From Synechococcales cyanobacterium PMM_0082 (GTDB lineage Bacteria > Cyanobacteriota > Cyanobacteriia > Pseudanabaenales > Pseudanabaenaceae): DNA of 40,552 bases. Position 1 is the first letter of the stretch. Each line of letters starts with the position of its first letter. Below the pieces are notes generated by a model, which searched no databases, was not told the origin of the DNA, and worked only from the letters and a program-made list of their open reading frames with translations. Made by a program: the position numbers and the translations under genes. Below are positions 26,690 through 36,592 of this stretch, in pieces. The stretch is taken from assembly GCA_949127865.1 (NCBI GenBank), contig CASBQR010000117.1, forward strand, positions 1-40,552, read 5' to 3'.

Positions 26690-26796
26690 CCAAGTTCTTC
26701 TAATTGTCTGAATTTCAATTGGGCGATCGCATTTTCTAGCCAAAGATTCAGGTCTCGATCATACAAAGATGTCTTGTGTGTAATTGCTTGAGTTAT
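26686..26796 (-). pseudogene. DUF29 N-terminal remnant
   Basis: A 36-residue open stretch on the minus strand, directly after the rbcR stop codon and ending at a TAA that overlaps the hemH stop. It reads THKTSLYDRDLNLWLENA, then IAQLKFRQLEEL, which matches the N-terminus of DUF29 proteins common in cyanobacteria. There is no ATG, GTG or in-frame start before the conserved part, and the rest of the domain (normally about 100 residues) is missing. I judge it a gene fragment left by rearrangement. Confidence 0.5.
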
Positions 26797-27729
26797 TTAT
26801 GGCAGAGATTTATCTCTAAACATGGGTAAAATCTCTCCACAAAAAGCCTCAGTAGCCTTAGAAAGATAGCGATGGGGATTACGAATTTGGCAAAGCATCC
26901 GCTTAATTTCTACTCCTTCGATCGCTACCCTATGCATAATCCCCATTTGCAATTCCTTCTCGATCGCAGTTAAAGATAAAAAAGCCGCTCCTAGTCCTGC
27001 TTGAACCGCATTTTTAATAGCCTCAATCGAGTTTAATTCCATTTCTATACTTAACTGCCGTAAATCTACTCCACTTTTTGCCAACACTTGATCGATCACC
27101 TTACGAATAGTCGATTGCGAATCTAGGGAAATAAACTTAAGACGGTATAACTCTTCTTTGGGGATTGTGCCCATATTAGCCAGAGGGTGAGAGCTAGGTA
27201 ACACTAAAGCCAACTCATCTTCAGCGTAGGGTGTAATCGTTAACATATCTTGTAATTCGGCTGGAACTTCGCCGCCAATAATTGCCAAATCCACCTGTCC
27301 ATTCGCCACACTCCATGCCGTCCGTCTCGTGGAATGAACGTGAAGTTGCACCGAAACATCAGGATACTTTTTTCTAAACATCCCAATCATTCTTGGCATT
27401 AAATAAGTCCCCGTGGTTTGGCTAGCTCCGACAATTAAAGTGCCACCATTGAGGTTTTGTAAATCTTCCACAGCCCTACAGGTTTCTTGGCATAGGCTTA
27501 AAATGCGATCGCCGTAGGAAAGTAATAATCGCCCAGCTTCAGTTAATTGGGCTCGCCTCCCTCCCCGATCAAACAACGGCACATCCAATTGGCGTTCTAA
27601 ATGCTGCACCTGTAGACTCACGGCGGGTTGAGATACATATAAACTATCCGCCGCCCGTTTAAAACTCCCTTCGGCAGCGATCGCCTTTAGAATGCGGAGT
27701 TGGTCAAGGGTAAAAGGAATATCGATCAT
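26797..27729 (-). CDS. rbcR: LysR-type transcriptional regulator RbcR
   Basis: A 310-residue LysR regulator matching cyanobacterial/plastid RbcR (Ycf30). The N-terminal winged HTH has [20 protein letters not shown] and the helix [20 protein letters not shown]. The effector domain includes [19 protein letters not shown] and [17 protein letters not shown]. RbcR activates rbcLXS and other carbon-fixation genes in response to metabolites. No rbc operon lies in this window. An imperfect 12-base tandem repeat sits just before its start. Confidence 0.88.
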   Translation of the reverse strand: MIDIPFTLDQLRILKAIAAEGSFKRAADSLYVSQPAVSLQVQHLERQLDVPLFDRGGRRAQLTEAGRLLLSYGDRILSLCQETCRAVEDLQNLNGGTLIVGASQTTGTYLMPRMIGMFRKKYPDVSVQLHVHSTRRTAWSVANGQVDLAIIGGEVPAELQDMLTITPYAEDELALVLPSSHPLANMGTIPKEELYRLKFISLDSQSTIRKVIDQVLAKSGVDLRQLSIEMELNSIEAIKNAVQAGLGAAFLSLTAIEKELQMGIMHRVAIEGVEIKRMLCQIRNPHRYLSKATEAFCGEILPMFRDKSLP

Positions 27730-27740
27730 AGGTAAAAGGA

Positions 27741-27762
27741 GTTTTATAAATCGTTTTATAAA
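27741..27762. repeat. Tandem GTTTTATAAA repeat upstream of rbcR
   Basis: GTTTTATAAA occurs at 27741-27750 and again at 27753-27762, 12 bases apart and 12 bases ahead of the rbcR start. Spacing of about one helical turn could suit a dimeric regulator or an AT-rich promoter. It does not show the usual LysR T-N11-A dyad clearly. Confidence 0.35.
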
Positions 27763-28184
27763 TTGAAAAGGTTGATTTAAGTTGATTGATCTGAATTGGT
27801 TAGATCTAAATTCAATTTCTAATTAAATTAAGTAAATGATGTTAATCAGGAAATTTAGGTACAAGCCCTAACAATCCTAACTCCGACATTACCTTAGACC
27901 TGTAACTGATTTGAACAAATTAATTTGGATGAATTTATTAAGTAACAATTTGCCAAGATTACTACTTCTCCCCAACTACCAATTTGTAACTGCTAGTCTA
28001 AAGATATTAATTACAACCTAACCTATGGACTGGAGCTTTTAATATTGCCTCATAAATCTTTAGAAATTGAGAACACTTCAGCTTTTATCCACCTTTCATT
28101 CTTCATAACTCCTCAGCTATAGACTAAACTATTAGTAGAAATGAAAAATATAATAAGTATTGATACTCCAAGGAGCAATCAAAG
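27763..28184. other. rbcR-ftsH divergent intergenic region
   Basis: About 420 AT-rich bases with no ORF I can support. A TATAAT box at 28149-28154 lies 30 bases before the ftsH GTG, but no good -35 is seen. AGGAG at 28171-28175 is the ftsH Shine-Dalgarno. The rest may carry regulatory sites for rbcR and a long ftsH leader, but I see no clear dyad or hairpin. Confidence 0.5.
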
Positions 28185-30080
28185 GTGAAGCTTTCTCCTA
28201 CTAAAACCCTTACAATCTCACGCAATAATTCTATGTGGCAACGACTACAAGCATTAACAATCAGTCTGGTGGCTTCATCTAGCATTATTGCATTCGTCCC
28301 TAATTATGCATATTCTCAGAAAGATGGCGCACCTAGCCCCATGAACTACAGTGAGTTCTTAACCAAGGTCAAGGACAAACAGGTTGAAAAAGTTGATATT
28401 GATAGCACTGGTTTAATACTAGAAGCAGAACTTAAGGATAATCGTAAAGTTAGTGTCGATTTGGTAGTACGGGACGGCAACGTTGAATTAATTAAGGCAC
28501 TCAAAGAAAATAAAGTTGATATTGGCGTGAAGCCCATTCGGCAGCCATCCGTATTTTGGCAACTCGCAAGCACCTTATTTTTGCCAGTCTTACTGATTTT
28601 CGTTCTGTTTTTCTTATTTAGAAAGGTAAATAATGCTCCAGGCGGTCCTGCTCAAACCCTAAGCTTTGGTAAATCTAGGGCAAAATTTTCGCCAGAAGCA
28701 AAGACAGGCGTGATTTTCGATGATGTAGCGGGAGTAGATTCTGCCAAAGAAGAACTCCAAGAAGTTGTGACATTTCTCAAACAGCCCGATCGCTTTACTG
28801 CCGTCGGAGCCAAAATCCCCAAAGGCGTATTATTAGTTGGTCCTCCGGGTACAGGTAAAACCATGCTGGCAAAGGCGATCGCTGGTGAAGCAGGGGTGCC
28901 ATTTTTCTCCCTATCAGGATCGGAATTTGTAGAAATGTTTGTGGGCGTGGGTGCCTCACGGGTCAGAGATTTATTTCAAAAAGCCAAGGAAAATGCCCCC
29001 TGTATTGTCTTTATTGATGAAATAGATGCAGTCGGACGGCAGAGAGGTTCTGGTATTGGCGGTGGCAATGACGAACGGGAACAAACCCTAAACCAATTGC
29101 TTACGGAAATGGATGGGTTTCAAGGTAATACAGGTGTAATTATTATTGCTGCCACTAACCGCGCCGATGTTTTAGATGCGGCACTATTGCGCCCTGGTAG
29201 ATTTGATCGCCAAATTACCGTAGATTACCCAAGCTGTAAAGGACGCTTAGAAATTCTCAAGGTTCATGCCCGTAATAAGCGCATTGCCGAGAGTGTTTCC
29301 CTCGATTCGATCGCCCGCCGTACTCCAGGATTTGCAGGCGCAAACTTAGCCAACCTCCTCAATGAAGCGGCAATTTTAACAGCCCGCCGCCGCAAAGAAG
29401 AAATTACCGAATTAGAAATTTCCGATGCCATTGATCGAGTCACCATGGGCATGAGTATGCGCCCCATGCTAGATAGCTCTACCAAACGGTTGATTGCTTA
29501 CCATGAAGTTGGTCATGCTTTATTACAAACCCTGATCAAAGATGCTGACCCCTTAGAAAAAGTGACAATTATCCCTCGATCAGGTGGTGTGGGCGGATTT
29601 TCGCGTAGTGTTCCCAATGAAGAAGAAGGTTTGTATTCACGGAGCTGGATTCTTGCAAATATTACTGTCGCCTTAGGGGGCAGAGTGGTAGAAGAAGTTG
29701 TCTTTGGTAATGCTGAAGTCACTAGCGGTGCGGCTTCAGATATTCAGCAGGTGACAAGGCTCGCAAAATATATGGTGACTCAACTAGGTATGTCAAATCT
29801 AGGCTTAGTTGCCCATGCCGATGAAAATGATCGCAACTGGTGGGACAATCGCCCCGATTACTCTAGTAGAATCGGCATCAAAATAGATCGAGAAGTGCGG
29901 CGCATAATTAAACAGTGTCACGAATTGGCAAAACAAATTATTACGGAAAATCGAAATCTATGCGATCGCCTTGCGGATTTATTAATAGAAACTGAAACAA
30001 TTGATGGTGACGATTTCCTTAAAATAGTCGCTGAATACACAACTGTTCCTGCCAAAACCAGAGAACCTATCAAGTTTTAA
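28185..30080 (+). CDS. ftsH: ATP-dependent zinc metalloprotease FtsH
   Basis: Membrane AAA+ protease. In cyanobacteria FtsH complexes degrade damaged D1 and other membrane or soluble proteins. At 631 residues, it has a hydrophobic leader (about 20-45), a lumenal domain and a second helix (about 125-148). Then come the AAA domain with Walker A GPPGTGKT (219-226), Walker [13 protein letters not shown] and the SRH around RPGRFDRQ, and the protease domain with HEVGH (His440, His444). Start is GTG with AGGAG nine bases upstream. I cannot assign it to a specific paralogue (FtsH1-4). Confidence 0.96.
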   Translation: MKLSPTKTLTISRNNSMWQRLQALTISLVASSSIIAFVPNYAYSQKDGAPSPMNYSEFLTKVKDKQVEKVDIDSTGLILEAELKDNRKVSVDLVVRDGNVELIKALKENKVDIGVKPIRQPSVFWQLASTLFLPVLLIFVLFFLFRKVNNAPGGPAQTLSFGKSRAKFSPEAKTGVIFDDVAGVDSAKEELQEVVTFLKQPDRFTAVGAKIPKGVLLVGPPGTGKTMLAKAIAGEAGVPFFSLSGSEFVEMFVGVGASRVRDLFQKAKENAPCIVFIDEIDAVGRQRGSGIGGGNDEREQTLNQLLTEMDGFQGNTGVIIIAATNRADVLDAALLRPGRFDRQITVDYPSCKGRLEILKVHARNKRIAESVSLDSIARRTPGFAGANLANLLNEAAILTARRRKEEITELEISDAIDRVTMGMSMRPMLDSSTKRLIAYHEVGHALLQTLIKDADPLEKVTIIPRSGGVGGFSRSVPNEEEGLYSRSWILANITVALGGRVVEEVVFGNAEVTSGAASDIQQVTRLAKYMVTQLGMSNLGLVAHADENDRNWWDNRPDYSSRIGIKIDREVRRIIKQCHELAKQIITENRNLCDRLADLLIETETIDGDDFLKIVAEYTTVPAKTREPIKF

Positions 30081-30185
30081 TGCACTTTTAGTCGTAATCC
30101 TGAATGCGATCGCCAATAAGTCCTATAATTTACACCTACACTTTTCACTATTTTTCATTGAGATTTTAAAGGATACAGAGGACTT

Positions 30186-31223
30186 ATGGGAGGGAACGAT
30201 CGCTTACTTAGGGCAGCTAGAGGTCAAGAACTAGACCGTCCACCAGTATGGATGATGCGGCAGGCTGGACGTTATATGAAGGTATACCGAGACCTACGCC
30301 AGAAATATCCAACTTTTCGCGAGCGTTCCGAAATTCCAGAGCTAGCAGCAGAGATCTCGTTGCAACCCTTTCGGGCATTTCATCCTGACGGGGTGATTAT
30401 GTTTTCTGATATTTTAACGCCATTACCAGGTTTAGGGATTGAGTTTGATATTATTGAAAGCCGAGGACCGATCATTGCCAATCCTATCCGTAGCCAAGCT
30501 CAGATTGACGCTTTAACTGAGCTAGATCCAGATGCGGCGATGCCTTTCATTAAAAAAATTCTAAGCACTATTAAACATGAAGTTGCCGATCAAGCCACAA
30601 TTTTAGGATTTGTCGGAGCACCTTGGACATTAGCTGCCTATGCGATCGAAGGCAAAAGCTCTAAAGACTACACAGTAATTAAGTCTATGGCTTATACGCA
30701 ACCAAAGATGCTCCACAGTTTTTTAGAGAAATTGGCAATAGCGATCGCTAACTATGTCCGCCACCAGATTGACTGCGGGGCGCAAATAGTGCAGATTTTT
30801 GACTCGTGGGCGGGACAGCTCAGTCCGACGGATTATGAAACCTTGGCACTACCCTACGAAAAAATGATCGTAGATTTAGTTAAAACCACCCATCCTGACA
30901 CACCTCTAATTTTGTATATCAATGGTAGTGCGGGCATCTTAGAACGAATGCCTAAATCGGGTGTGGACATGATCAGCTTAGATTGGACAGTGGATATGGC
31001 AGAAGCAAGGGCAAAGCTCGGAAATATGCCAGTTCAGGGTAATCTCGATCCTTGCGTTTTGTTTGGTAGTCAGGCATATATTCGCGATCGCATTTTAGAT
31101 GTAGTGCAGAAAGCGGGTAAAACTGGACATATTATGAATCTGGGACATGGCATTTTATCTACCACTCCTGAAGAAAATGCTCAATTTTTCTTTGAAACCG
31201 TTAAAGGCTTAAGTTTCTCTTGA
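30186..31223 (+). CDS. hemE: Uroporphyrinogen decarboxylase
   Basis: Decarboxylates uroporphyrinogen III to coproporphyrinogen III in heme and chlorophyll synthesis. At 345 residues it has normal length. Signatures are [20 protein letters not shown] near the N-terminus, [28 protein letters not shown] and the C-terminal [17 protein letters not shown] start with AGAGG upstream. It is 105 bases downstream of ftsH. The second tetrapyrrole gene, hemH, is 3.5 kb away. Confidence 0.96.
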   Translation: MGGNDRLLRAARGQELDRPPVWMMRQAGRYMKVYRDLRQKYPTFRERSEIPELAAEISLQPFRAFHPDGVIMFSDILTPLPGLGIEFDIIESRGPIIANPIRSQAQIDALTELDPDAAMPFIKKILSTIKHEVADQATILGFVGAPWTLAAYAIEGKSSKDYTVIKSMAYTQPKMLHSFLEKLAIAIANYVRHQIDCGAQIVQIFDSWAGQLSPTDYETLALPYEKMIVDLVKTTHPDTPLILYINGSAGILERMPKSGVDMISLDWTVDMAEARAKLGNMPVQGNLDPCVLFGSQAYIRDRILDVVQKAGKTGHIMNLGHGILSTTPEENAQFFFETVKGLSFS

Positions 31224-31248
31224 TCCTTGAAGACGATTTTTGGGCGTA

Positions 31249-31266
31249 TGTGTTATATTAAACACA
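31249..31266. promoter_or_regulatory. Inverted repeat over a possible promoter for the hemE-carB small transcript
   Basis: TGTGTT (31249-31254) and AACACA (31261-31266) form perfect six-base arms around ATATTA. A TATATT -10-like box overlaps the left arm, and TTGAAG (31227-31232) lies upstream at a long spacing of about 21 bases. An operator over a promoter would look like this, but a chance palindrome in AT-rich DNA is possible. Confidence 0.3.
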
Positions 31267-31339
31267 GTTTGAAAGCCCTAGGCTCTAAAGCTAGTAACCC
31301 TTGATATTTAGTCCATATAGGAAACAGGAGGTGATGTCC

Positions 31340-31414
31340 ATGCAAATAGAAGGTAGTAAATGCGTGGGTCATCAGGTTGTAAACTTCACTCTGTGTGCTG
31401 GGGCTGTTCTGTAA
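31340..31414 (+). CDS. Candidate 24-residue micropeptide
   Basis: A short ORF encoding 24 residues (MQIEGSKCVGHQ, then VVNFTLCAGAVL), with two cysteines, a mildly hydrophobic end and no signal I recognise. It is preceded by AGGAGGTGA (31326-31334), a near-perfect complement of the 16S 3' end, eight bases from the ATG counted from the AGGAGG core. This is much better than most real genes here. A second ATG at 31334 overlaps the Shine-Dalgarno and is unlikely. Hairpins and a terminator follow. It could be a leader peptide, a dual-function RNA or an independent micropeptide. Confidence 0.5.
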   Translation: MQIEGSKCVGHQVVNFTLCAGAVL

Positions 31415-31419
31415 TCTAA

Positions 31420-31435
31420 GCTAAAGACGTTTAGC
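31420..31435. other. Hairpin just after the micropeptide stop
   Basis: GCTAAA (31420-31425), loop GACG and TTTAGC (31430-31435) form a perfect six-base-pair stem six bases downstream of the stop codon. A second five-base-pair hairpin (AGTTT/AAACT) sits at 31460-31472. They suggest a structured transcript rather than a decayed gene. Confidence 0.45.
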
Positions 31436-31488
31436 CCATGGTCATAGATTCCTTCCAGCAGTTTGAAAAACTTGATGATCCGACAAGA

Positions 31489-31539
31489 CCGCTCTTAATA
31501 TAGTTACATCTGTAGCTAATTGAGAGCGGATTGTTTTTT
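31489..31539 (+). terminator. Rho-independent terminator between hemE and carB
   Basis: CCGCTCT (31489-31495) pairs with AGAGCGG (31523-31529), followed by TTGTTTTTT. The loop is long (27 bases) and AT-rich. It ends the hemE or micropeptide transcript, facing the convergent carB end 15 bases on. Confidence 0.6.
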
Positions 31540-31554
31540 AAATATAAATGACGA

Positions 31555-34500
31555 CTAAGTATAATCCTGTAAAGCCTGAACCAGAAGTGGTTGAGTTTGT
31601 AAGGAGCGAATGGCAGCGATCGCCGCTTTTGCCCCAGCGAGAGTTGTAATTACAGGAATTTTATAACTTAAGGCACTTCTACGGATTAACTTGCCATCTA
31701 GGTTGGCATCTTCACCGCTAGGAGAATTAATAATGATCTGGACTTGAGAATTTTTAATCACATCACTAATATTAGGGCGACCCTCATGGACTTTTAAGAC
31801 TAGCTCACTTTCAATACCATGGCGGCGTAGAATTTTGTGAGTACCTTCTGTGGCAATAATTTTAAATCCTAATTCCACAAATCCTTCAGCTACTGCGGTT
31901 ACACCTGACTTATCGCGATCGTTAACCGAGATAAATACGGTGCCAGCAAGGGGAACTCTTTCTCCCGCTGCAATTTGAGCTTTAGCAAATGCTCGACCAA
32001 ATTCCGTGTCGATGCCCATGACTTCCCCTGTCGATCGCATTTCAGGTCCAAGAATAATATCTGTACCTGCAAATTTGGCAAAGGGTAGAACGGCCTCCTT
32101 GATTGAAATATGGTTGGGAATAACTTCAGCCCTAAAATCTAATTCTTCAAGGGTTTTACCTGACATAATCTGAGAAGCATAGGAAACCAAAGGAACTCCA
32201 GTGGCTTTACTGACGAAAGGAACAGTGCGGGAGGCACGGGGATTGGCTTCAAGAATAAAAACTTGTTCTTGACTGGGATTATTTGGATTGACTTGCACAG
32301 CGAATTGAATATTCATCAACCCAATCACTTTTAAGTTTTTTGCCAACTTCGTCGTCCATTCTCGAATTATAGTGAGAACTGCTGCAGATAGAGAAAAGGT
32401 GGGAATAGCACAGGCAGAATCTCCAGAATGGATACCTGCTTCTTCGATGTGTTCCATAATACCGCCAATTACGACTTGTCCAGTGGGATCGGCGATCGCG
32501 TCAACATCAACTTCGATCGCTCCTTCGAGAAATTGATCAATGAGAATGGGATGATCAGGTTCAATCAGAATTGCTTTGTGCATATATTCTTCTAAAGCTG
32601 CATCGGAATAGACAACCTCCATGCCCCGCCCACCTAGGACATAACTTGGACGAACTACAACAGGATAATTTACTCTTCTTGCTACTTCTAAAGCTTCTGT
32701 GTAGGAACGAGCTAGACCATTATTTGGTTGCCTTATGCCTAATTCTTGACAAATCGCTTCAAATCTTTCTCGATCTTCGGCTATATCGATTGAATCGGGA
32801 GATGTACCCCAAATTTTAGTTTTAAGAGTGTCTTGATGCTCATTCAAATATTTTTGCAATGAAACTGACAACTTCAAAGGAGTCTGTCCGCCAAACTGAA
32901 TAATCACGCCTTCGGGCTTTTCAGCTTCAATAATATTTAAAACATCTTCGCGGGTGAGTGGTTCAAAATACAGGCGATCGCTCGTATCATAATCAGTGGA
33001 AACTGTCTCAGGATTGGAGTTAACCATAATTGTCTCAAATCCTGCCGCCCTCAGAGAATAACTAGCATGACAGCAACAGTAATCAAATTCGATTCCCTGT
33101 CCGATGCGGTTAGGTCCTCCGCCTAAGATCATCACTTTGCGCTTATCTGAAGGCAAAATTTCCGATTCCTCTTCGTAGGTGGAGTAATGGTAGGGTGTTA
33201 ATGCCTCAAACTCAGCAGCGCAGGTATCTACGGTTTTATATACAGGAACGATGCCGAGGGACTTACGGTAAGTTCTTACTTCGTCTTCGTTGGTGTGGGT
33301 GAGATAGGCAATTTGGCGATCGCTAAATCCCATTCTTTTTACTTCTATTAGCTCAACTTCAGGAATCTCTGTTAGGTTTCTATCCTTAAGAGCTAACTCT
33401 ACATCAGTTAATTCTCGCAATTTTTGTAAGAACCAAGGATCAATATGCGTTAATGTAGCGATCGTACTCACAGATAAACCAGATAGAAAGCCATCTCTCA
33501 CCGAAAAAATGCGATCAGGGTTGGGAGTTCTTAAACTGGTTTTAATTTGCTCCAGCGTCGGTAAGGTTTCATCTTTATCGCCACCAAATCCAAATCTACC
33601 CGTTTCTAAGGATCTTAGGGCTTTTTGGAAAGATTCTTGAAACGTCCGCCCGATCGCCATTGCCTCACCCACAGACTTCATTTGGGTAGTTAAAACTGCT
33701 TGGGAACCAGGGAATTTTTCAAAGGCGAAGCGAGGAATCTTGGTGACAACGTAATCTATAGTCGGTTCAAAACTGGCGGGAGTTTTCTTGGTAATATCAT
33801 TGGGGATCTCATCTAGGGTATATCCCACGGCTAATTTAGCGGCAAACTTGGCGATCGGAAATCCTGTGGCTTTAGAAGCTAGGGCAGAACTGCGGGATAC
33901 CCGAGGATTCATCTCAATCACAACCACATCACCATTCACAGGATTAATGGCAAATTGAATATTTGAGCCACCTGTCTCTACGCCAATTTCACGGATGATT
34001 TTGATGGAGTAATCTCTTAAACGCTGATATTCCTTGTCGGTCAGGGTTTGAGCAGGAGCCACAGTAATGGAGTCACCTGTATGCACTCCCATGGCATCTA
34101 TATTCTCAATGCTGCAAATTATGACAACATTATCTGCTAAGTCCCGCATTACTTCTAATTCGTATTCTTTCCAGCCAATTAAAGACTTTTCAATTAAAAT
34201 CTGAGAATTAGGACTAGCTTCTAATCCAGAGGCAGCGATCATCTCAAATTCTTCTTGGTTATAGGCTATGCCCCCGCCAGTACCACCCATAGTAAAAGCA
34301 GGACGGATAATTAGGGGATAAGTACCAATTTCGGCGGCAATTTGCTTGGACTCTGCCATGGTATGCCCCAAGCCTGAAGGACATACAGCAACTCCAATCC
34401 GTGCCATTGCCTCTTTGAATAATTTGCGATCCTCTGCCATTTCGATCGCAGGTAGTTTTGCCCCAATTAATTCCACCCCATATTTTTCGAGGGTGCCATT

Positions 34501-34812
34501 TTTGGCGAGGGCGACGGCAGTATTTAGGGCTGTTTGTCCACCCATGGTTGGCAACAAAGCATCAGGACGCTCTTTGGCAATAATCTGTGCCACGATCTCT
34601 GGCGTAATTGGTTCTATATAGGTGCGATCGGCGGTGACTGGGTCTGTCATGATCGTCGCAGGATTAGAATTAACCAAAATTACATAGTAGCCCTCATCTC
34701 GTAACGCTTTGCAGGCTTGAGTCCCCGAATAGTCAAATTCACAGGCTTGCCCAATTACAATCGGACCCGCCCCAATTAGTAAAATTTTGTGGATGTCGTT
34801 ACGTCTTGGCAT
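31555..34812 (-). CDS. carB: Carbamoyl-phosphate synthase large subunit
   Basis: Makes carbamoyl phosphate from bicarbonate, ammonia (delivered by CarA) and two ATP, feeding arginine and pyrimidine synthesis. At 1085 residues it is full length. The two homologous ATP-grasp halves start at [22 protein letters not shown] and at [20 protein letters not shown]. An oligomerisation region lies between them, and a C-terminal MGS-like regulatory domain ([17 protein letters not shown]) binds allosteric effectors. carA is not adjacent. argG, which uses the downstream product citrulline, lies 4 kb away. Confidence 0.97.
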   Translation of the reverse strand: MPRRNDIHKILLIGAGPIVIGQACEFDYSGTQACKALRDEGYYVILVNSNPATIMTDPVTADRTYIEPITPEIVAQIIAKERPDALLPTMGGQTALNTAVALAKNGTLEKYGVELIGAKLPAIEMAEDRKLFKEAMARIGVAVCPSGLGHTMAESKQIAAEIGTYPLIIRPAFTMGGTGGGIAYNQEEFEMIAASGLEASPNSQILIEKSLIGWKEYELEVMRDLADNVVIICSIENIDAMGVHTGDSITVAPAQTLTDKEYQRLRDYSIKIIREIGVETGGSNIQFAINPVNGDVVVIEMNPRVSRSSALASKATGFPIAKFAAKLAVGYTLDEIPNDITKKTPASFEPTIDYVVTKIPRFAFEKFPGSQAVLTTQMKSVGEAMAIGRTFQESFQKALRSLETGRFGFGGDKDETLPTLEQIKTSLRTPNPDRIFSVRDGFLSGLSVSTIATLTHIDPWFLQKLRELTDVELALKDRNLTEIPEVELIEVKRMGFSDRQIAYLTHTNEDEVRTYRKSLGIVPVYKTVDTCAAEFEALTPYHYSTYEEESEILPSDKRKVMILGGGPNRIGQGIEFDYCCCHASYSLRAAGFETIMVNSNPETVSTDYDTSDRLYFEPLTREDVLNIIEAEKPEGVIIQFGGQTPLKLSVSLQKYLNEHQDTLKTKIWGTSPDSIDIAEDRERFEAICQELGIRQPNNGLARSYTEALEVARRVNYPVVVRPSYVLGGRGMEVVYSDAALEEYMHKAILIEPDHPILIDQFLEGAIEVDVDAIADPTGQVVIGGIMEHIEEAGIHSGDSACAIPTFSLSAAVLTIIREWTTKLAKNLKVIGLMNIQFAVQVNPNNPSQEQVFILEANPRASRTVPFVSKATGVPLVSYASQIMSGKTLEELDFRAEVIPNHISIKEAVLPFAKFAGTDIILGPEMRSTGEVMGIDTEFGRAFAKAQIAAGERVPLAGTVFISVNDRDKSGVTAVAEGFVELGFKIIATEGTHKILRRHGIESELVLKVHEGRPNISDVIKNSQVQIIINSPSGEDANLDGKLIRRSALSYKIPVITTLAGAKAAIAAIRSLQTQPLLVQALQDYT

Positions 34813-35004
34813 ATTGAGAGAATATTGTGTGATCAGTTAATGCTAATTCTATAGCTTAGTGGCGATCTCAAAATATACAGTACCTATTGCCACATTTTTT
34901 GTAGATATATTTTGGTAAGCAAGCCTATATTTTTATTTTTTTGCTTCTTTATCAAAATTTTTTAGATAAAAATCCCTAATCGAGAGCTTGAGTATTTACT
35001 TGTT

Positions 35005-35107
35005 AAGTTAGGTAATTCATATAAAAGTTAATAATAAAGACCCAAAAGGGGAACCTCACCCTGCTCCCCTTTTCTATTATCAGTTTACTTATGCTTGCCT
35101 ACTTAAC
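35005..35107. repeat. Duplicated flank, copy A
   Basis: TAGGTAATTCATATAAAAGT near 35009 and ATTATCAGTTTACTTATGCT near 35077 recur in diverged form at 35494-35605. Each copy lies 3' of a small minus-strand envelope/stress gene, which suggests duplication of a gene plus its 3' flank, with divergence. Confidence 0.5.
35044..35073 (-). terminator. Terminator of the DUF5670 gene
   Basis: AAAAGGGGA (35044-35052) and TCCCCTTTT (35065-35073) form a nine-base-pair stem with a 12-base loop. On the minus strand the stem is followed by GGGTCTTTATTATT. It lies 55 bases downstream of the DUF5670 stop and could also work on the plus strand. Confidence 0.6.
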
Positions 35108-35127
35108 AGTGCCTTCATAAATTTCCC

Positions 35128-35283
35128 TTAGATTGCTGAGCGACCAGTGAGTAGGTTGTAAGCAATACCAATCACAGCTAAAACTATGAGTAAGTGAATT
35201 AAGCCGCCGCCTACATTCATTGAAAATCCTAATACCCAAAGGATGAAGAGAACAACAACACCCGTCCAAATTAAATTGACCAT
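35128..35283 (-). CDS. DUF5670 (Lmo0937-type) small membrane protein
   Basis: A 51-residue protein with two hydrophobic helices. The first begins MVNLIWTGVVVLFILWVLGF, and the second runs LIHLLIVLAVIGIAYNLL and ends in TGRSA. The NVGGGLIH turn between them matches the Lmo0937/DUF5670 family, often stress-associated and of unknown function. GGAG lies eight bases before the ATG. It shares its strand with the 114-residue secreted protein and the CsbD-like gene. Confidence 0.75.
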   Translation of the reverse strand: MVNLIWTGVVVLFILWVLGFSMNVGGGLIHLLIVLAVIGIAYNLLTGRSAI

Positions 35284-35704
35284 GATTTTAACTCCATTTG
35301 TTTGATTTATAGACCTATTTTTTCGGAATATTTTATTCCTTTTTCTTTGTCATTTTAGATACAGTGGGTAGCAATTCTGCTAGGATAGCGATCGCCACTC
35401 TTCGGTTACAAAAAACGCTTTTACTCCATTGACTACTTTTGCCAATGGTTTAGTCTGATTCAGTTGATTTTCAGTTTGGACATTTCTAGAAATAAGTAGG
35501 TAATTCAAAGAAAAGTGAATACCTTTACTTACTCGAAATCCCAAAAACTAGAACGAGACATTGCTCTTTACCATTATCAGTTTGCTTAAGATTAGCTACT
35601 TACTTGCACTAGTGTTTACTAGCCCAAAATCTGAGAAGTCTCCCTTTTTATAACAAGTCTTTTCTTATAAATTTGGAAAACTTCTTAATTAAGGTTACTT
35701 ATAT
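35284..35704. other. Intergenic region between the DUF5670 gene and the secreted 114-residue gene
   Basis: About 420 AT-rich bases. They contain copy B of the duplicated flank (35494-35605) and should contain the DUF5670 promoter. A 36-codon open stretch on the minus strand (35333-35443) has no Shine-Dalgarno or recognisable homology, and I do not call it a gene. Confidence 0.5.
35494..35605. repeat. Duplicated flank, copy B
   Basis: TAGGTAATTCAAAGAAAAGT near 35497 and ATTATCAGTTTGCTTAAG near 35573 match copy A at 35005-35107 with substitutions. The central strong hairpin of copy A is not conserved here. Confidence 0.5.
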
Positions 35705-36049
35705 TTACTTAATAGCTTTCTCAATTGCGGTCTGAATTTGATCGACAACCGCAGGCTGAGAATCGTTTGAGAGTTTCATTTTGTTCTGATCGGAACTACC
35801 TTGCACCTCATTCAGCCCTCCTTTTGAACGTTCCTCCACTTCTTCTAAGGTTGCTGGAGCAGAGTTAGCCACATCTTCGGCTTTTTGTTGAATTCGATTT
35901 AACTGTACAGTTCCCTCGGTTGGATCATTCTTTACTGTCTTAGCGATCGCAACATTAGAGATAGAAATGACTAGAATTGCGCTAAACAGAATAACAATAA
36001 AAAAGCGAACTGCATGAATTTTAGATATAAAGTCTTTCATGAATTTCAT
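35705..36049 (-). CDS. Small secreted protein, unknown function
   Basis: A 114-residue protein that I do not recognise. A hydrophobic signal or anchor (residues 14-32, FFIVILFSAILVISI) ends at a likely AIAKT cleavage. The rest is hydrophilic and Gln/Asn/Glu-rich (EDVANSAPATLEEVEERSKG), probably partly helical or disordered. I chose ATG 36049 (GGAG nine bases upstream) over a longer GTG form at 36064. It lies 57 bases downstream of the CsbD-like gene, in the same orientation, and probably shares its transcript and a role in envelope stress. Confidence 0.68.
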   Translation of the reverse strand: MKFMKDFISKIHAVRFFIVILFSAILVISISNVAIAKTVKNDPTEGTVQLNRIQQKAEDVANSAPATLEEVEERSKGGLNEVQGSSDQNKMKLSNDSQPAVVDQIQTAIEKAIK

Positions 36050-36106
36050 ATTGAGTTTCTCCACATATAAATTAATTAATAAGAACGTTTCCTTACTTCG
36101 TCTTAT

Positions 36107-36592
36107 CTACTTAGCAAAGAGTTCTTTAACATTCTGCACAGCGTTACTGGTAGCTTCGCCTACATTATTTTTAGTATCTTCAACGGCATTACCAATGTTA
36201 TTTTTGGTATTTTCAAGGGCATTCTTAGATTGATTTAGGTTACTTCTAGTCCCTTCTTCAACAGAATTTTGCGCTCTAGAAAGTGTTCTTTCAGCTTTAC
36301 TTAAATCCTGTTTTGTTCGACCTTGGATATCTCTACTCAAACCTTCAGCTTGACCAGTTACTTTGCCAAGATTACGTTGAGCTGTTCCTGTAGCTGATTC
36401 AACCTTGCCTTCAGCTTGATTAAAGAAATTGGCAATTACGGATGATGAAGGGGGTTGGAGTGAAGAAGCGATCGCTGCTCCGTTTATAAATGTGCATTGC
36501 CAAACTAGCACTAAGATTAGAAATCCACCTGCGATCGCAGACAAACCATTGTTTATGCGAGAAGTGAATTTAACAATTTGAGAGTTTATCAT
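36107..36592 (-). CDS. CsbD-like / LEA-like envelope stress protein
   Basis: A 161-residue protein with an N-terminal hydrophobic signal or anchor (residues 18-43). A CsbD-like core follows (NQAEGKVESATGTAQRNLGK, then VTGQAEG). The rest is a long amphipathic region of 11-residue-like repeats (ALENTKNNIGNAVEDTKNNV) resembling late-embryogenesis-abundant proteins. CsbD proteins are general-stress proteins of unknown mechanism. Placement outside the cytoplasm is an inference from the leader. It is the first gene of a probable three-gene stress cluster. The start overlaps a 12-base palindrome. Confidence 0.72.
   Translation of the reverse strand: MINSQIVKFTSRINNGLSAIAGGFLILVLVWQCTFINGAAIASSLQPPSSSVIANFFNQAEGKVESATGTAQRNLGKVTGQAEGLSRDIQGRTKQDLSKAERTLSRAQNSVEEGTRSNLNQSKNALENTKNNIGNAVEDTKNNVGEATSNAVQNVKELFAK

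Larger units (their letters stand above)
34813..35127. other. carB upstream / DUF5670 downstream intergenic region
   Basis: AT-rich DNA upstream of carB that also holds the 3' flank of the small DUF5670 gene. Apart from the hairpin terminator at 35044-35073 and the left copy of a duplicated flank (35005-35107), I see no ORF or recognisable RNA. Confidence 0.5.

Noticed and set aside
26690-26790. Open frame continuing past the hemH stop, possible readthrough into a CAB tail.
   Set aside because: The translated sequence has no CAB/HliP motif. The minus-strand DUF29-like reading explains the open frame better.
31340-31414. Micropeptide as leader peptide for carB.
   Set aside because: carB is on the opposite strand and convergent, so this ORF cannot lead its mRNA.
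31224-31554. Possible 6S RNA, tmRNA, RNase P RNA or known riboswitch in the hemE-carB gap.
   Set aside because: No tmRNA tag, RNase P core or riboswitch consensus that I know. A 6S fold cannot be judged by eye, so it is left as an unnamed transcript candidate.
35333-35443. 36-codon open stretch on the minus strand ending MTKKKE.
   Set aside because: No start with a ribosome site and no family match that I can see. Its only notable part contains a HIP1 site. Treated as chance.
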